A program made the translations under genes and the position numbers. Positions 21,949 through 32,976 of a stretch of 64,000 bases of DNA are shown here, one piece after another. This stretch comes from Distichodus sexfasciatus. Taxonomy: Eukaryota > Chordata > Actinopteri > Characiformes > Distichodontidae. Within the stretch, counting starts at the first letter, position 1. Each line of letters begins with the position of its first letter. The notes below the pieces were generated by a model that was given only the letters and a program-made list of their open reading frames with translations, searched no databases and was not told where the DNA came from. The stretch spans positions 4,348,195 through 4,412,194 of the forward strand of contig JAVGVS010000013.1 of NCBI GenBank assembly GCA_032718565.1, in the 5' to 3' direction.

Positions 21949-22362
21949 ATGAACAAGAGACGTAAAAATTTCTCTTCCCTTTTGTTCCCGCTCTCCATCC
22001 CAGTCCAGTCCATCGCTGGTCACGTAGCCGTCTCCTTGACGAGCACCGGCCAAATAAATCAGTCATTTAAGCCCAGGGGTGGAGGCCAAAGCCTGGCGGG
22101 GCAAAAGGGCGGAGTGGGGGTCGAGTAAGAGAGGCGGGAGCGCTGGGGGGGTCAAAGATCACGGGCCCTTCGTGTCTAAAAACACTTGACAAAGGGGCGC
22201 GGAGAGGCAGGCGCGTAATGGGCAGGGCGGAGCGGGCGGTAATTTATACACCTGTCAGGGGTAAGTACGCCGGAGCACGGGGTCAGGCTCCAATTTGTTT
22301 AGTCCTGGGGGTCCCGAAAAAACAGCCCGTGCTCTCTCCGGAGTAAAACAATGGCGACTATT

Positions 22363-22396
<34 letters not shown>

Positions 22397-22851
22397 GCTG
22401 GAGTTTACCTGCGGAGACACCAAGATCGCAGCCGGGATGGAGGGAGTGAAAGTGGGGCAGTGTGTAGGAGAAGGAGGAGTGAGGGGGGAATAAAGGAGAG
22501 ATCATTAAAAAGGAAGAACAGTCGGTGCAGGTTTCTTTTACTCGTCCTGTGGGTCTCTTTTCTACTTTCTCGTCTGTTTTTACGGGCTGTTCCAGTTTCA
22601 AACGGCGATGAGCGTCTGACGGGAAAATCACGTCACGCTGGTCTGTGTTCTCAACAGTGATGTACTTTAAGAACGGCTGAAAATAATACAAAATTAAAAA
22701 ATACAAAAACGTATTTTGTCTAATAGTCTTCGTGTTGGTCACTCGAACCCAAGTTTGGCTGAATTCATTTTTCACGAGGGCCTCTCTAGCTCTCTGTTGA
22801 CCCCTAGTGTACATTTTTAGGGCTGATGTATTGTAACACAAGTAAACCTTG
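21949..22851. other. GC-rich single-copy block with (GA)n
   Basis: 22040-22350 is GC-rich, complex and repeat-free, with GTAATTTATACACCTGTCAG at its centre, including an E-box CACCTG. (GA)n covers 22365-22394. 22400-22640 is again complex. The 121- and 159-codon frames here lack recognisable domains. Candidate conserved noncoding block. Confidence 0.4.
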
Positions 22852-22985
22852 GTAGTTTAATGGTCAGGGAGTTTGTCCTGTGATCCGGGGGTCGCCGGTT
22901 TAAGTCCCAGACGGACCGGTAAAGGTTCCACATGAGCAAGGTACCGTCCCCAAGCACTGCCGCAAGAGTGCTGCCAAAAAGATGA
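22852..22985 (+). mobile_element. SINE family 1, head half of an inverted pair
   Basis: The head TTTAATGGTCAGGGAGTTTG is followed by a box B-like GGTTTAAGTCCCAG and the core GAGCAAGGTACCGTCCCCAA. It stops at the junction with an opposite copy. Confidence 0.8.
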
Positions 22986-23150
22986 CCACAGCTTTGTCAC
23001 GCACCACGGCACAGCACAACGAAATGTGACCTCTGCATTTGACCAGTCTTTGAAGGTGCAGTGGGCAGCCAGGGAGCGGTGCTTGGAGTCGGTTCTTTGC
23101 TCATGAGTATCATAGTGGTACCGTTTTACTGGTCCGTGACCACTGTAAGA
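22986..23150 (-). mobile_element. SINE family 1, inverted partner
   Basis: Contains, in reverse, the family body: CACAGCACAACGAAATGTGA, GCATTTGACCAGTC, GCAGTGGGCAGCC and TTGCTCATGAGTATCATAG. It ends in GTGGTACCGTTTTACTGGTC. Together with 22852-22985 it makes a head-to-head palindrome. Confidence 0.75.
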
Positions 23151-24782
23151 CAGGAAAAATGACCACACATTATAAAGAGAATTGCTGATCAGAACATGTA
23201 TATCCTTTTAAATCAAAGGTCAGTCTTGTTCAGCTCCGACACAGTGCCGCAGGTCACATGATAAAACTCGGGCCGCCCCCATAACGACTTTGAGCCCTGA
23301 CCTTGCGGCGCGAGCTCTCTGAAGTGCCATTAAAAAGAACCAGGTTTAACGTCCCGTGACAATGACCCTTTATTTGTTAGTAACCCCTCCAGTAAAACCA
23401 GGCCGGAAGGCTTTTTTAAGCCTCTTTTGTAAGGCCTTTTCCCAAGCTTGTGCTAACAAACGTTAAAGGAGACGAGGGGCTTCGTTTCAGACGTCTAGGA
23501 ACTCTAGAGATGCCAATTTTTCGGCTTGTTTCAAAATATTCAGTACGGCACTTAGTAAGCCTGCGTTTTGATAAATTAAATAATGAGAAGATGATCAAAT
23601 TAATCTGTGTTTAGGTTTTTGGTGACTTAAAGGATTTTTTTTAAAATCTAAAACTTCTTTTTTAGGGATCTGCCATTTATATGTGGCGCCCCCTAGAGGT
23701 AATATAGTGAGTCACAGTTTAATATTCATATAAAATATAAAAAACGTAATATATTGTTTTAAAATATTTTAAATATAAATATTTCATGTGTGTTTACATC
23801 TGTGTATATTATATACTGATAAATAAAGGCCATAATTCCATATTTTAATCCCACGAACACCTCTTTATCTTGGAGCATCCCTAAACTAGGGGGTGTTTTT
23901 TTTCGGGGGGGGGCTACAGTTTTTGGGCTGGGCCGGGTTGGATTGGGTTGTGGAAGAGCGTGGAACAATAGCGCTCTTGACTTAAGTCGAGGGGGTTAAA
24001 CTCCCTCCCGTCGTGGCTTTTCTCCAGCCGTAAGCTTCTCAGCCTCTGTCCTGCACCAACAATGAGCAGGGCGGAAGATCTCCTGCCGTCGCTCAGTGTA
24101 CAGCGTCCTCCCGGCCCCGCCCTGAAAGAGCTGGAATCGTCTTTATTACCTCTCCCTTAATCCCTCTCTCCACTCCTCTACTCTCTCACTCACTCGCTCA
24201 CTCACTCAGTCCCTCTCCCCCATCCTCTGTGAACCCCTCCGTTTCGGATGAGCGCCTCATGTGGTGCTTTGTGAGTGTTCCACATCCAAATGGGCCCCCC
24301 TTTGGTCCCTCCGCATCCTCATCGTCATCAGTTAAGGGAGAGTTTCTGGGAGAATTTGAGTCGTCTCTCCTAGTGATTACGCCTTGTCCGAACTTTTGGT
24401 CGAATTTAACCCGAAATTATGTCATTCTCAAACGCCCCCTCACACCCAACGCCATTCCTTCTTCAAAGTACGGATACTTCTGGTCAAACATGACTTCAAT
24501 ACAAGTGAACGTTGCGCAGTCCAAGTTTGGCTTCAGCTACTGTGCAAGGGGGCTTACTTTTAAAAAGTCCACGCATGAAGGGTTTATGGACCCCTCTTAT
24601 AATTGTTTTGGTTCTTCATCTGCTTCGTCTTCTTCTTCTTCTTTTTTATTTTGCAGCTTGAACCATAAGTCGTAGAAGGCTGATATGTTCAGAAAACGTG
24701 GCAAAGTTGTGAAACTCGGCCAAAAATCATAGCGATCGCCTGATAATTGTGAAATTAGGAAAGGAAAAAGTGTTTTGACCTC
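23151..24782. other. Single-copy block, partly GC-rich
   Basis: 23220-23450 and 23990-24230 are complex and GC-moderate and could be conserved noncoding DNA. 23590-23830 is AT-rich. A 148-codon plus frame (24229-24675) ends in a TCT/TTC-encoded serine run and shows no domain, so I do not call it a gene. Confidence 0.4.
23686..23699 (-). promoter_or_regulatory. CTCF-like motif, one mismatch
   Basis: GCGCCCCCTAGAGG is the reverse complement of CCTCTAGGGGGCGC. It differs at one position from the commonly used CTCF consensus CCASYAGRKGGCRS. Confidence 0.3.
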
Positions 24783-24804
24783 TAGGGTTAGGGTTAGGGT
24801 TAGG
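24783..24804 (+). repeat. Interstitial telomere-like TTAGGG repeats
   Basis: Three TTAGGG units in the phrase TAGGGTTAGGGTTAGGGTTA. A similar short array occurs at 42058-42080. Too short to suggest a chromosome fusion. Confidence 0.8.
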
Positions 24805-25430
24805 CTAATGCACACAACACGCAGTGACGTGCATTAGAATTGAGTTGAGCTTCCTAAAAACGTGACCATAAACTCGTTAGTTCAGGCGGCATGTTATTGT
24901 TGTCTCTTCACGGTTGCACGTGACTCTTTAGCTTGATCTTCTCTCATACTTTGAATTTGGCTGATGGATGACTTATGTTTTTTTCCCTCATGACCAACAC
25001 GGTATGTGCTGTCGGAAACTTCAAAGGTACATTCTGTCACCTAAGTAGCCAGTAACGAGAGCCTTTATATAAATGTAGAAGAGTCAAAAGTGGAATATGT
25101 GTCTTTTAACAAAAGGGGTGGAGTAAAATCATAAGTTTCCAAAAAAATTACATACTCAAGTAAAGTACAGAAACTCGAAAAAGTAGCTACGTGCAGTACA
25201 CAAGTACTTTTAATCAGTTACTGTTCACTTCTTCAGCAAGAGACCGAACAAGACACCGACACTGACGTTTTGACTCATTGTTCAGAGAGAGCGTATAGTA
25301 CTTGTATGATGATGCATGTGACAAATAAAGAACCTTGAATCTTGAACATTCATTCTTTTAAGACTTCAAGATAAAGTGTATAAAAGCTCCTTCACGCAGG
25401 CTGTACCCAGGTGTGTTGTGTTTTGCATTT
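24805..25430. other. AT-rich sequence with an isolated transposon terminus
   Basis: 25060-25240 resembles a worn repeat (AAGTAGCTACGTGCAGTACA, CAAGTACTTTTAATCAGTTA). At 25318-25346 lies GTGACAAATAAAG followed by CTTGAATCTTGAAC, the reverse of the terminus at 16445. No gene seen. Confidence 0.4.
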
Positions 25431-25676
25431 AAGTGAATTAAAGTGAGTGGTGAGTTCTCATTGTGAGAACCACACAATGCAGCACAACGAAACATGACCT
25501 CTGCATTTGACCCATCCGTGAAGAAAAAGTTTGTGCACCTTTTCGGGAGTGCCTGGGGAGCAGTGCTTGGGGACGGTACCTTGCTCATGAGCACCTCAGT
25601 GGTACTTTTACCGGTCAGGGACATGAACCGGTGACCTTCTGATCACAGGGCCAACTCCCTAACCGTTACACTACCA
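25431..25676 (-). mobile_element. SINE family 1, near full length
   Basis: On the minus strand the copy runs from the head (GTAGTGTAACGGTTAGGGAG, with a degenerate box B) through GAGCAAGGTACCGTCCCCAA and TGCACAAACTTTTTC to the tail CTCACTTTAATTCACTT. It is one of the most complete family 1 copies. Confidence 0.85.
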
Positions 25677-26718
25677 AAATTGCCTGAATGAAGCCAAACT
25701 GGCCTGGTGCCCCGCTGTTCCACGCTCTGCAAAGCCACAAGTCAGCTCACAATAAACTCATTCCAAAAAAGTAAACCAGAGAAGTGTGAAGTGTGTGATG
25801 TTGAACAGAAGACGGCCGGCCTGAGAGTACGGCGGATATTACGGGTTAAAGGTCAACCAGCATGTGTGCAGAGGATGAAGTTACTTAGAGAAGGAAAATT
25901 CTAACCAGACTGATGGAGGATTTGGGAAGTTATGGTGAGACTAGGGCAGGTCTACAGATTGTCATAGTATAAATATGAAGACGCTCATTACGATCAGAAA
26001 GGAAATGTCTAAATTCAATATTGTCATGTCGAGAGCAGCAATCACAACCTTTTAGAGAGGTTTCACACATCTGCAAACATAGTTACACATTCTATATGAC
26101 ATTTATTAAGGCCAAATGTTAAGTATCTTGTTTTATTTAAAGTGGTTAGAAAAAATAATCACCCCTTCAAAATATTCCCATTTTGTAGTTTTACACCCTG
26201 AAATGAAAACATCATGTGGATGTTACAGGTTGCATTGAGTAAATAAAGCTGCAAACTTTAATTTATTGCATTTTTCTTTTTAATTTTAGGCTGTAAATTG
26301 AGAAAATGAATACTTTAAAACGGGTGATTCCAGGGGCGGTTCCAGCCTTTAAGGACACTCTGGACTTAGCCCAGACCAGATGTAAATTCAAAGAGGAGCC
26401 GAGGATTTATTTCTATTTGTACACAGTACATAAAAGATGTTGTAGTAGACTACAGACTATAGTAGACTGACTAAATTATCATTTAATTTCCTTTTTGCTC
26501 CTCATTGTAAAAATGTAATTTTTAAGCGAATGCTTTGATTGGGATGAAAAGGTTATATTCATTAACTGTTCTTAAGAAGAAACTTTTTCTTAAGCCCCGC
26601 TTTCTTATTTTCCCTAAAATTCTCATATTCACCAACGTTTTCATCTTTCAGATTTGCTCTTAGTTAAGAACAGAATCTAAACCTGCTGTAGAGCACCCGC
26701 ATTTTATTTAATGCCTGT

Positions 26719-26762
26719 TTGAGCTAAAACATTATTGTGTTTGAGCTAAAACATTATTGTGT
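26719..26762. repeat. Perfect 22-bp direct duplication
   Basis: GTTTGAGCTAAAACATTATT followed by GT occurs twice in immediate succession, the signature of a recent slippage event. Confidence 0.9.
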
Positions 26763-26879
26763 TTTCTGCAATTCTACAGTTATATAATATAAATCTATTT
26801 AAAGGTCAACTTTCTTGAGAGCAAATTTCAGAAATGTTGGTGAATGGGGAGATTATGGAAACGCACTGCGCATGTGTAA

Positions 26880-26893
26880 CCACTAGATGGCGC
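26880..26893 (+). promoter_or_regulatory. CTCF-type motif, full consensus match
   Basis: CCACTAGATGGCGC agrees at all 14 positions with the consensus CCASYAGRKGGCRS that marks CTCF sites in vertebrates. CTCF is the zinc-finger protein that anchors chromatin loops. The surrounding sequence is single-copy. Binding itself cannot be seen from sequence. Confidence 0.5.
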
Positions 26894-27621
26894 CATTGCA
26901 AAGCGCAGAAAATGTCCACTCTTCATTTTCACACGTAAAGACCACATTTGAGTCCAGCCTCACAGGACATTGATTTAAACCTTTAACTCACGACACATTT
27001 TTGTCCCCGGTCTTATGAAATAATAAATTCGATCTGAGTAAATGAAATACGACAGTAAGAGGAGTATCAAAAATTACAGACTCAGATTTAATGACAGATT
27101 TAATGTTTGCTTTACGACCTTCATTTCTTTTTTTTGGTGTGTCCTGTCTATTCGAGACAACACGGATTTAATTCATTCGTCTCTAAATAATCTGCGTATC
27201 CACCAAGCAGCAGTAATCCTCTTGGCATGTCTCACTGCTTCACTAATTCTCCATGGACAGGTTGTAGGAAAAACTATGAGGTGAAGTTTGGGTCAGTGGT
27301 GACAGTTTGATTTAAAGAAAATAATCATTTCTCGATCATCTATCAAATAATCAGGGCATATCAAGATGAGGTCAAAGGGATAGAAGCTGGAAATATAACA
27401 TCATAATTAAAACAACATGCAAATTTCTCATCTTTTATCAGTAATTCAACATAATGTCTTTATTTGAGGTCTCAAGATGCAATATTTATGAATTTTGTGT
27501 TACATATCTACACAGTTACAGGTACAACACGATGAGAAATATTAATGTTACCTTTTCAAAATCATTGCTCAATAAAAGGAGAGAGAGCACAGGTAATGAA
27601 ATAAATAAAAGCAGCAAAAAC

Positions 27622-27946
27622 AAAAAATATAGATGTTAGTAGCAAAAATGAAATATTCTGTAGCATCATATACCATCATCTTCAAATTTAAGACTTCAAA
27701 TATGGTTTTTTTTCACTCACCAATCACAAATAAGAAGGTGAACATCTCCTTTTTATAGGAAAATGGAGATGTTCACCTTCTTATTTGTGATTGGTGAGTG
27801 AAAAAAAATATAGATGTTAGTAGCAAATATGAAAAATTCTGTAGCATCATATACCGTCATCTTCAAATTTAAGACTTCAAATATGTTTTTTTTTCACTCA
27901 CCAATCACAAATAAGAAGGTGAACATCTCCATTTTCCCATAAAAAG
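27622..27946. repeat. Triplicated segment with inverted middle copy
   Basis: A unit of about 128 bp (27622-27749), from ATATAGATGTTAGTAGCAAA to GAAGGTGAACATCTCC, is repeated almost exactly at 27806-27931. Between them lies an inverted copy of the last 45 to 55 bp (27750-27803), so 27712-27803 is a near-perfect hairpin with TTCACTCACCAATCACAAAT at one foot and its complement at the other. Differences are only a few bases, so the event is recent. Confidence 0.92.
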
Positions 27947-29629
27947 ATGATCATACAACTTACTAAATTAAATTGACAATATTTAAAGTTGTAAAATATG
28001 ACTGTAATGTGTAAGATTGGTTTTAAGATCAGCCGTCAACGTGGGCTGCAATTTGCTCCGATTCTTCTAGATGGTGCTGTCTGGCACCAACTCAAGCACA
28101 GAGCCCAGAGGACAAATTCTGCCTTATCCCTCCTTCATCCTGCCATCCACTCTTCCTTAGTAGACCTTATTTTTAAAATCATACATTAATTAAAAATGTG
28201 CATTTACAGAAAAAATCCTTAATGCTTAGTAACTAGAGTAGCCGTGGAAAAATAATATTTACATATTTTAGAGCCTGTTCTGCTTTTATCACAAGTTGAT
28301 TAATGTCTCAAATCATTTTATTCATTAAATTGTGAGGCACTCATATAATGATGTTGAGTTACAAAAAAAAACGTTTTATTCTATGAAACTATTAAAATAA
28401 GGTTCTGACTTTTTGGACTGTAGTTGAACTGGGTTCCGCATGATTTTCAAATCAAGTTAAAATGAACTTTATGATTCAACATTTTGACAGATACACAAGA
28501 AGAATGTAATGTAGGTGTTGCTTCGGTGAGTCCTATGTATTTGGTCAGATGATTTATGACATGTAGCACCTTCCAGTGTTAGAACCTACAAACAAAAGAA
28601 AATGATTTTTACAGATTTAGATCATGATCTTTACTTGCCTTATTCCCCATATGTCACATATCATGTACCTGTTTTCTGAAGTAGTATTAAATCCAAATGT
28701 CTAAAAGAAAATGAATTATGCTGTCAGGGCACTACAGGTGTTAATGAGAGCTGTAAATATGCCATTCATTGCTGTTAATAATGGCTAAATTTATAAGGAC
28801 AGATTATTTTATTAGCTTGTGATCTTTCTGGCAGTTCTATACCAGGTTTTAACAAGCAGGGATAACTGTGACAAAGCATTTGTAAAAAGCAAAATATTTA
28901 TCATAATCAAAATCTAATCTAATGATACATGTTTTGGTGTTAATTATGCAAATTTGATATTTATTTTTAGGAAAGGAAAACTTCAAAAGTAGCTAATATC
29001 CTCTGACAAGAATAGGCTTAAGTCACTTTTCTATAATACATTTTATGTTCGTGTGATTAGAATTCAGTGTAATATGCAGTTTTACAGATGTCACTCATAA
29101 TGGAATAAAGTCAAACATAAATTACTTGTATGTATTAAGATGAATGTATTATTGTCCTAATCTAGCGTGTGATAAGAGCTTTTAAGAGGCTTAGACAGAT
29201 TGTGTCCGCTGAACCACAAACAAATGCACAGCTTATATGCTTAAAAATACATTTGCCAAAAAGGGTTTTGGAGTAATGACTCCAGGGAACAATCTCTGGT
29301 TCCTTACAGAACTTTTCAAGATATGGTTCTTTGAAGAACAAAAATTGGTTGATGCCACAGAGCACTTTTCCAAAAAGAATCATTAACATAAATCAAATGT
29401 TCTGCCAATTATTGGCTCTTCAAAGAACCATACAGAACAGCGATTGGTCTTTTAGGAAATTAATTTGGAAGAATGTAGACTAGAATGTAGATATTATTTC
29501 TCTTTCTTCCCTTGAATTCTTCAGATGTCAGTTCTGTTTTTCAAAATGTTTGAGGTGTCACTTGAAACGTGTTTTCCACTCAAATCTGTGTAATACTCAA
29601 ATCTAATATTTAAAACTAATCTAATGACA
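27947..29629. other. AT-rich single-copy region, no gene recognised
   Basis: No interspersed repeat is recognisable and no open frame has a domain signature. TTCTTTGAAGAACAA and CTCTTCAAAGAACCATA phrases at 29320-29430 suggest a small worn repeat. Confidence 0.4.
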
Positions 29630-30700
29630 GAAAAGTCCAGCATGGCCAGTTTCCCAGGTCTCATATTACACATAAAGCTTTTTTTTTTCTTTTTTTTTTT
29701 AAAGAAGAAAATATGTATTTCTAGTCTATTTCCGAAGTGATGTTCAGTGATTAACTTAAAACTAAAAATGTATAAAACATTAAAATATGAAGGAAAAATA
29801 TCCGACCAAAAAAGACCATCGTGGTCAGACTTGACCAGCTGTCCGACTCGACCAGTTGTCCAACTCTCTAGTTACATGTAAAGCTATTAAAAATATACCA
29901 ATTTCTACTCTATATCTACGCTAGAAGGGATGTTCATTGATTAAGTTTAAACTCAAAAATGATCAAAGTTTAAAGCACTAAAATTTGTAAATAATCTTAC
30001 CGGAAGAGACTTGACCAGTTGTCCGGCTCTCATATTACATTTAAAGGGATTAAAATTGTATAAAAATATCTATTTCTACTCTATATCCACACTAGTGATG
30101 TTTATTGATTACGTTTGAACTGAAACAATATTCACCAACATATAAAGCATTAAAATGTGAAAATAATCTGACCAAAAAAGACCAATGTGGTCAGACTTGA
30201 CCATAGGCTCCATATCTACACTAGAAGTAATGTTAATTGATAAAATTTAAACCAAAAAAAGTCTACTTATAAAATTGGAAAATAATTGGACCAAAAATAA
30301 TCATGGCCAGACTTGACTAGTTGTCCAGCTCTCTAGTTACATGTAAAACTATTAAAATATATCTATTTCTACTCTATATCTACACTAGAAGTGATGTTCA
30401 TTGTTAAAACAAAAAAACACACGTATAAAGCACTCAAATTAAAATTAAAAAAAAATCTGACCAAAAATGACTATCATGGCCAGACTTGACCAGTTGTCCA
30501 GCTCTCTAGTTACATGTAAAACTATTAAAATATATCTAGCATTAAAATTAAAATGCGAAAAAAAAAATCTGACCAAAAATGACCATCACCAGACCAGACC
30601 AGTTGTCCGGCTCTCATATTACCTGAAACGCTATAAAAATGAAATATATAAATCATTCTCTGGTCGATATCTATTTCAGAAGCGATGTTCATCGATTAAA
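29630..30700. repeat. Degenerate tandem repeat, period about 110-180 bp
   Basis: Seven units are marked by CAGACTTGACCAGTTGTCC or its variants at about 29640, 29830, 30010, 30190, 30315, 30480 and 30590. Each is followed by CTCTAGTTACATGTAAA or CTCATATTACAT and then by TATTTCTACTCTATATCTAC and GATGTTCATTGATTAA. Later units carry deletions, which shortens the period. This is an old satellite-like array directly upstream of the candidate promoter. Confidence 0.88.
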
Positions 30701-30862
30701 TTTTGAAACGTATTTATTTTCCCTCACGTCTCCGGCCTCGCCAGTCGTTTCTAATTAAAACGCCGTTTTCCGTTAAAACTGAGGCGAAATGAAAAGTTTT
30801 CAAACTCGTGCGTGTGGCGCGACCCATCTGGAGCAGCAAATGGCTGAAGTCGCTGGGGAAGA

Positions 30863-30918
<56 letters not shown>

Positions 30919-31448
30919 GGGTAGACGAGAAGCCAAAAAGAAAGGGAAGGAAGGAGGGGGAGATGAGAGGAGAGAGAGAGGGAGAGAAATGAAGGAGGGA
31001 GGGCCGATCGAAAACAGATCAGTCCGAGCGTCTCCGCGTTGAGAGCGTCAGACGAAACGCCTCGTCGTCCGTTTTTTCCCTCCTCCCTCAGCTCGTGACA
31101 AAAAAGGAAAACACGCCGAGAAATGACGCCGAGTCGAGACGTTTGCGTTTAACACCTCCAACTTTCCCGAAGAAGTGATGGAGCCAAGAAGTTAGGACGA
31201 CTCCCCTCTCAACTCGGTGGCCAACTTTTAATCAAATAAACTTTTCCTTTTTTCTTTTTTTTGCGAGAGGCGGAAAACGGTTTCGCAAAGTTTCACAGGC
31301 GCGTGGATGGTCGCGAGGATGCGCGTGCTTTTGGGAGGAAAAGCGCCAAAAAGTTCCAGTTAAAGCATCACCCAGAGAGAGGGAGGGAGAGAGAGAGAAA
31401 ACGAGTCGGACGAAAGAAGCAGGACTGAAGTTAGGACTGACGTTGGAG
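30701..31448 (+). promoter_or_regulatory. CpG-rich candidate promoter and noncoding first exon
   Basis: From about 30710 to 31450 the GC and CpG content rises sharply above the flanking AT-rich DNA. The block ends in GTTGGAG/GTGAGTG, a perfect consensus splice donor with the exon's last base at 31448. No long frame starts with a good context before the donor, so the exon would be 5' untranslated. A (GT)n run (30865-30916) and GA-rich patches lie inside. No TATA box is evident, as is usual for CpG-island promoters. The transcribed gene is unknown; the exon at 54085 is a possible partner. Confidence is limited because only composition and one splice signal support it. Confidence 0.4.
30865..30916 (+). 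repeat. (GT)n microsatellite
   Basis: About 25 uninterrupted GT units inside the CpG-rich block. Confidence 0.97.
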
Positions 31449-31489
31449 GTGAGTGTTGTGAATTTCAGACTTGTGATGTTTATGTCGCG

Positions 31490-32245
31490 CACATCCATCG
31501 CCACATGGTAATCGTGCATTTTTTTTTTTTGCAAACTCGTATTGTGAGAGTAAGACATTTTGCTTCTTTGTAAACCGAAAGGCTTTTTATTTGCATCTGT
31601 CAATTCCCAAACTCATTTTACACTACGATCCTGAATGCAACTTTCACCCAGATTAGAATCGACTCTTAATCTCAAATTCGCACTTTTAAACCGACTTCAT
31701 GTTGGAATTTCAAGCATCGCTCGTTATCATTTTCGTGCATCATTTTTGCAATCTCATACTTTTGCACACTCATATCTAGACAAGCTTTTTTTTGCCTGTT
31801 TGTGAGCGAACTGCCTTATTTATTTTGCTTCTTCACTTCACTAACTCAAACTGTCAGATCCAAAACTCATTTTGCATTGAGGTCGTGAATGCAACTTTTA
31901 CTCAGATTAGAATCGACTCTTAATCTCAAGTTTGCACTTTTAAACCGACTTCATGTTGAAATGTTTAACATTACACGTTATAATTTTCGTGCATCATTTT
32001 TACAAACTCATATTTGTGCGTGCTCATATCTAGACAGCACTTTCCAGTCACTTTTGCCTCGTTGTGAACGAACTGCCTTATTTATCAACTTATTCACTAA
32101 CTCAAACTGTCAGATCCAAAACTCATTTGCATTAAGGTGTTGAAGGCAGTTTATACTCAGATTAGGATCTCCAGTTGTCCTCTTAATCTCCAGTTTGCAC
32201 TTTTAAACCACCTTCCTGTTGGAATTTCAAGCATTTTTGCCTGCA
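31490..32245. repeat. Tandem repeat, period about 255 bp, about three units
   Basis: The anchor AACTCATTTT(G/A)CA recurs at 31610, 31864 and 32120. Between anchors the order ATTCAGATTAGAATCGACTC-like, TTTGCACTTTTAAACCGAC, TTTTCGTGCATCATTTTT and CTCATATCTAGACA is kept. The first unit is partial, beginning about 31490, and the last breaks off near 32245. The array lies 40 bp downstream of the candidate splice donor. Confidence 0.9.
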
Positions 32246-32945
32246 ACTTGATCCATATGGGACAAGATGCGATCATGAAGTGAGCAGGGCCAAATCCATT
32301 AGAGATCCCGATGGCAGGGGTTTTCCCAGACCAAAAAAGTGTAACTGTGTAGAATTATGAAGGCAATTTATTAGCTTTTACGCCAGACTTTTGTCTGTGT
32401 AATTACGATATGTGATAAAGCGTGTTTGCACATATGTGAGGCTGCATGAAGACACTTTTCAGTGTTACATTGGACTTTTCAAAACATTGAAAGAACTTTT
32501 ATTTTTTTTAAACTCCTGCATTTTAGAAAACTCATTGTTAATTGGGAGTAATTTTCTTAAGTGGTTAAGTCCTCAGATAATGCAACAATAATAAGAAATA
32601 AACTGCATTGATTGATGCATAAACAGTATTTAAATTCATAACAGATTTGATCATATCTGATCAGCATCAGACTTTGCATGTTCAATCAGATTGTCAATAG
32701 GCGATTAGGCTAATTAACTCTTTCTGGAGTGAGTTTAACTTTTTCAAGCCGTTGAAAGGCCCCGATGTTTGCTCTCCAAACTCTCAACGCCACCACACTC
32801 TCAGCAGCTTTTCTTCCCTGTTTACTGTTGGGACATGGTGCTGAAATGCTTGAATAAATATTGGTGAAAACGTCTGCTAACGTTTTGTTTGACATGGTAT
32901 CTGTGCATATGGCTTTAGACGATCATTCAGGAAAGTTGGTGAAAA

Positions 32946-32976
<31 letters not shown>

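Larger units (their letters stand above)
25677..27621. other. AT-rich region, mostly free of recognised repeats
   Basis: No SINE or TIR element is recognisable across almost 2 kb, unlike most of the window. Contains a strong CTCF-type motif at 26880 and a short direct duplication at 26719. Frames of up to 80 codons (27042-27284) have no domain signature. Confidence 0.4.

Noticed and set aside
24229..24675. 148-codon plus-strand frame, longest outside obvious repeats
   Set aside because: No recognised domain, no acceptor or donor pair defining an exon, and a serine run made by (TCT/TTC)n at its end. Chance remains the best explanation.
29630..30700. Cluster of similar elements as independent transposon insertions
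   Set aside because: Units lie head to tail in one direction with no ends or target duplications, so a tandem array fits better.
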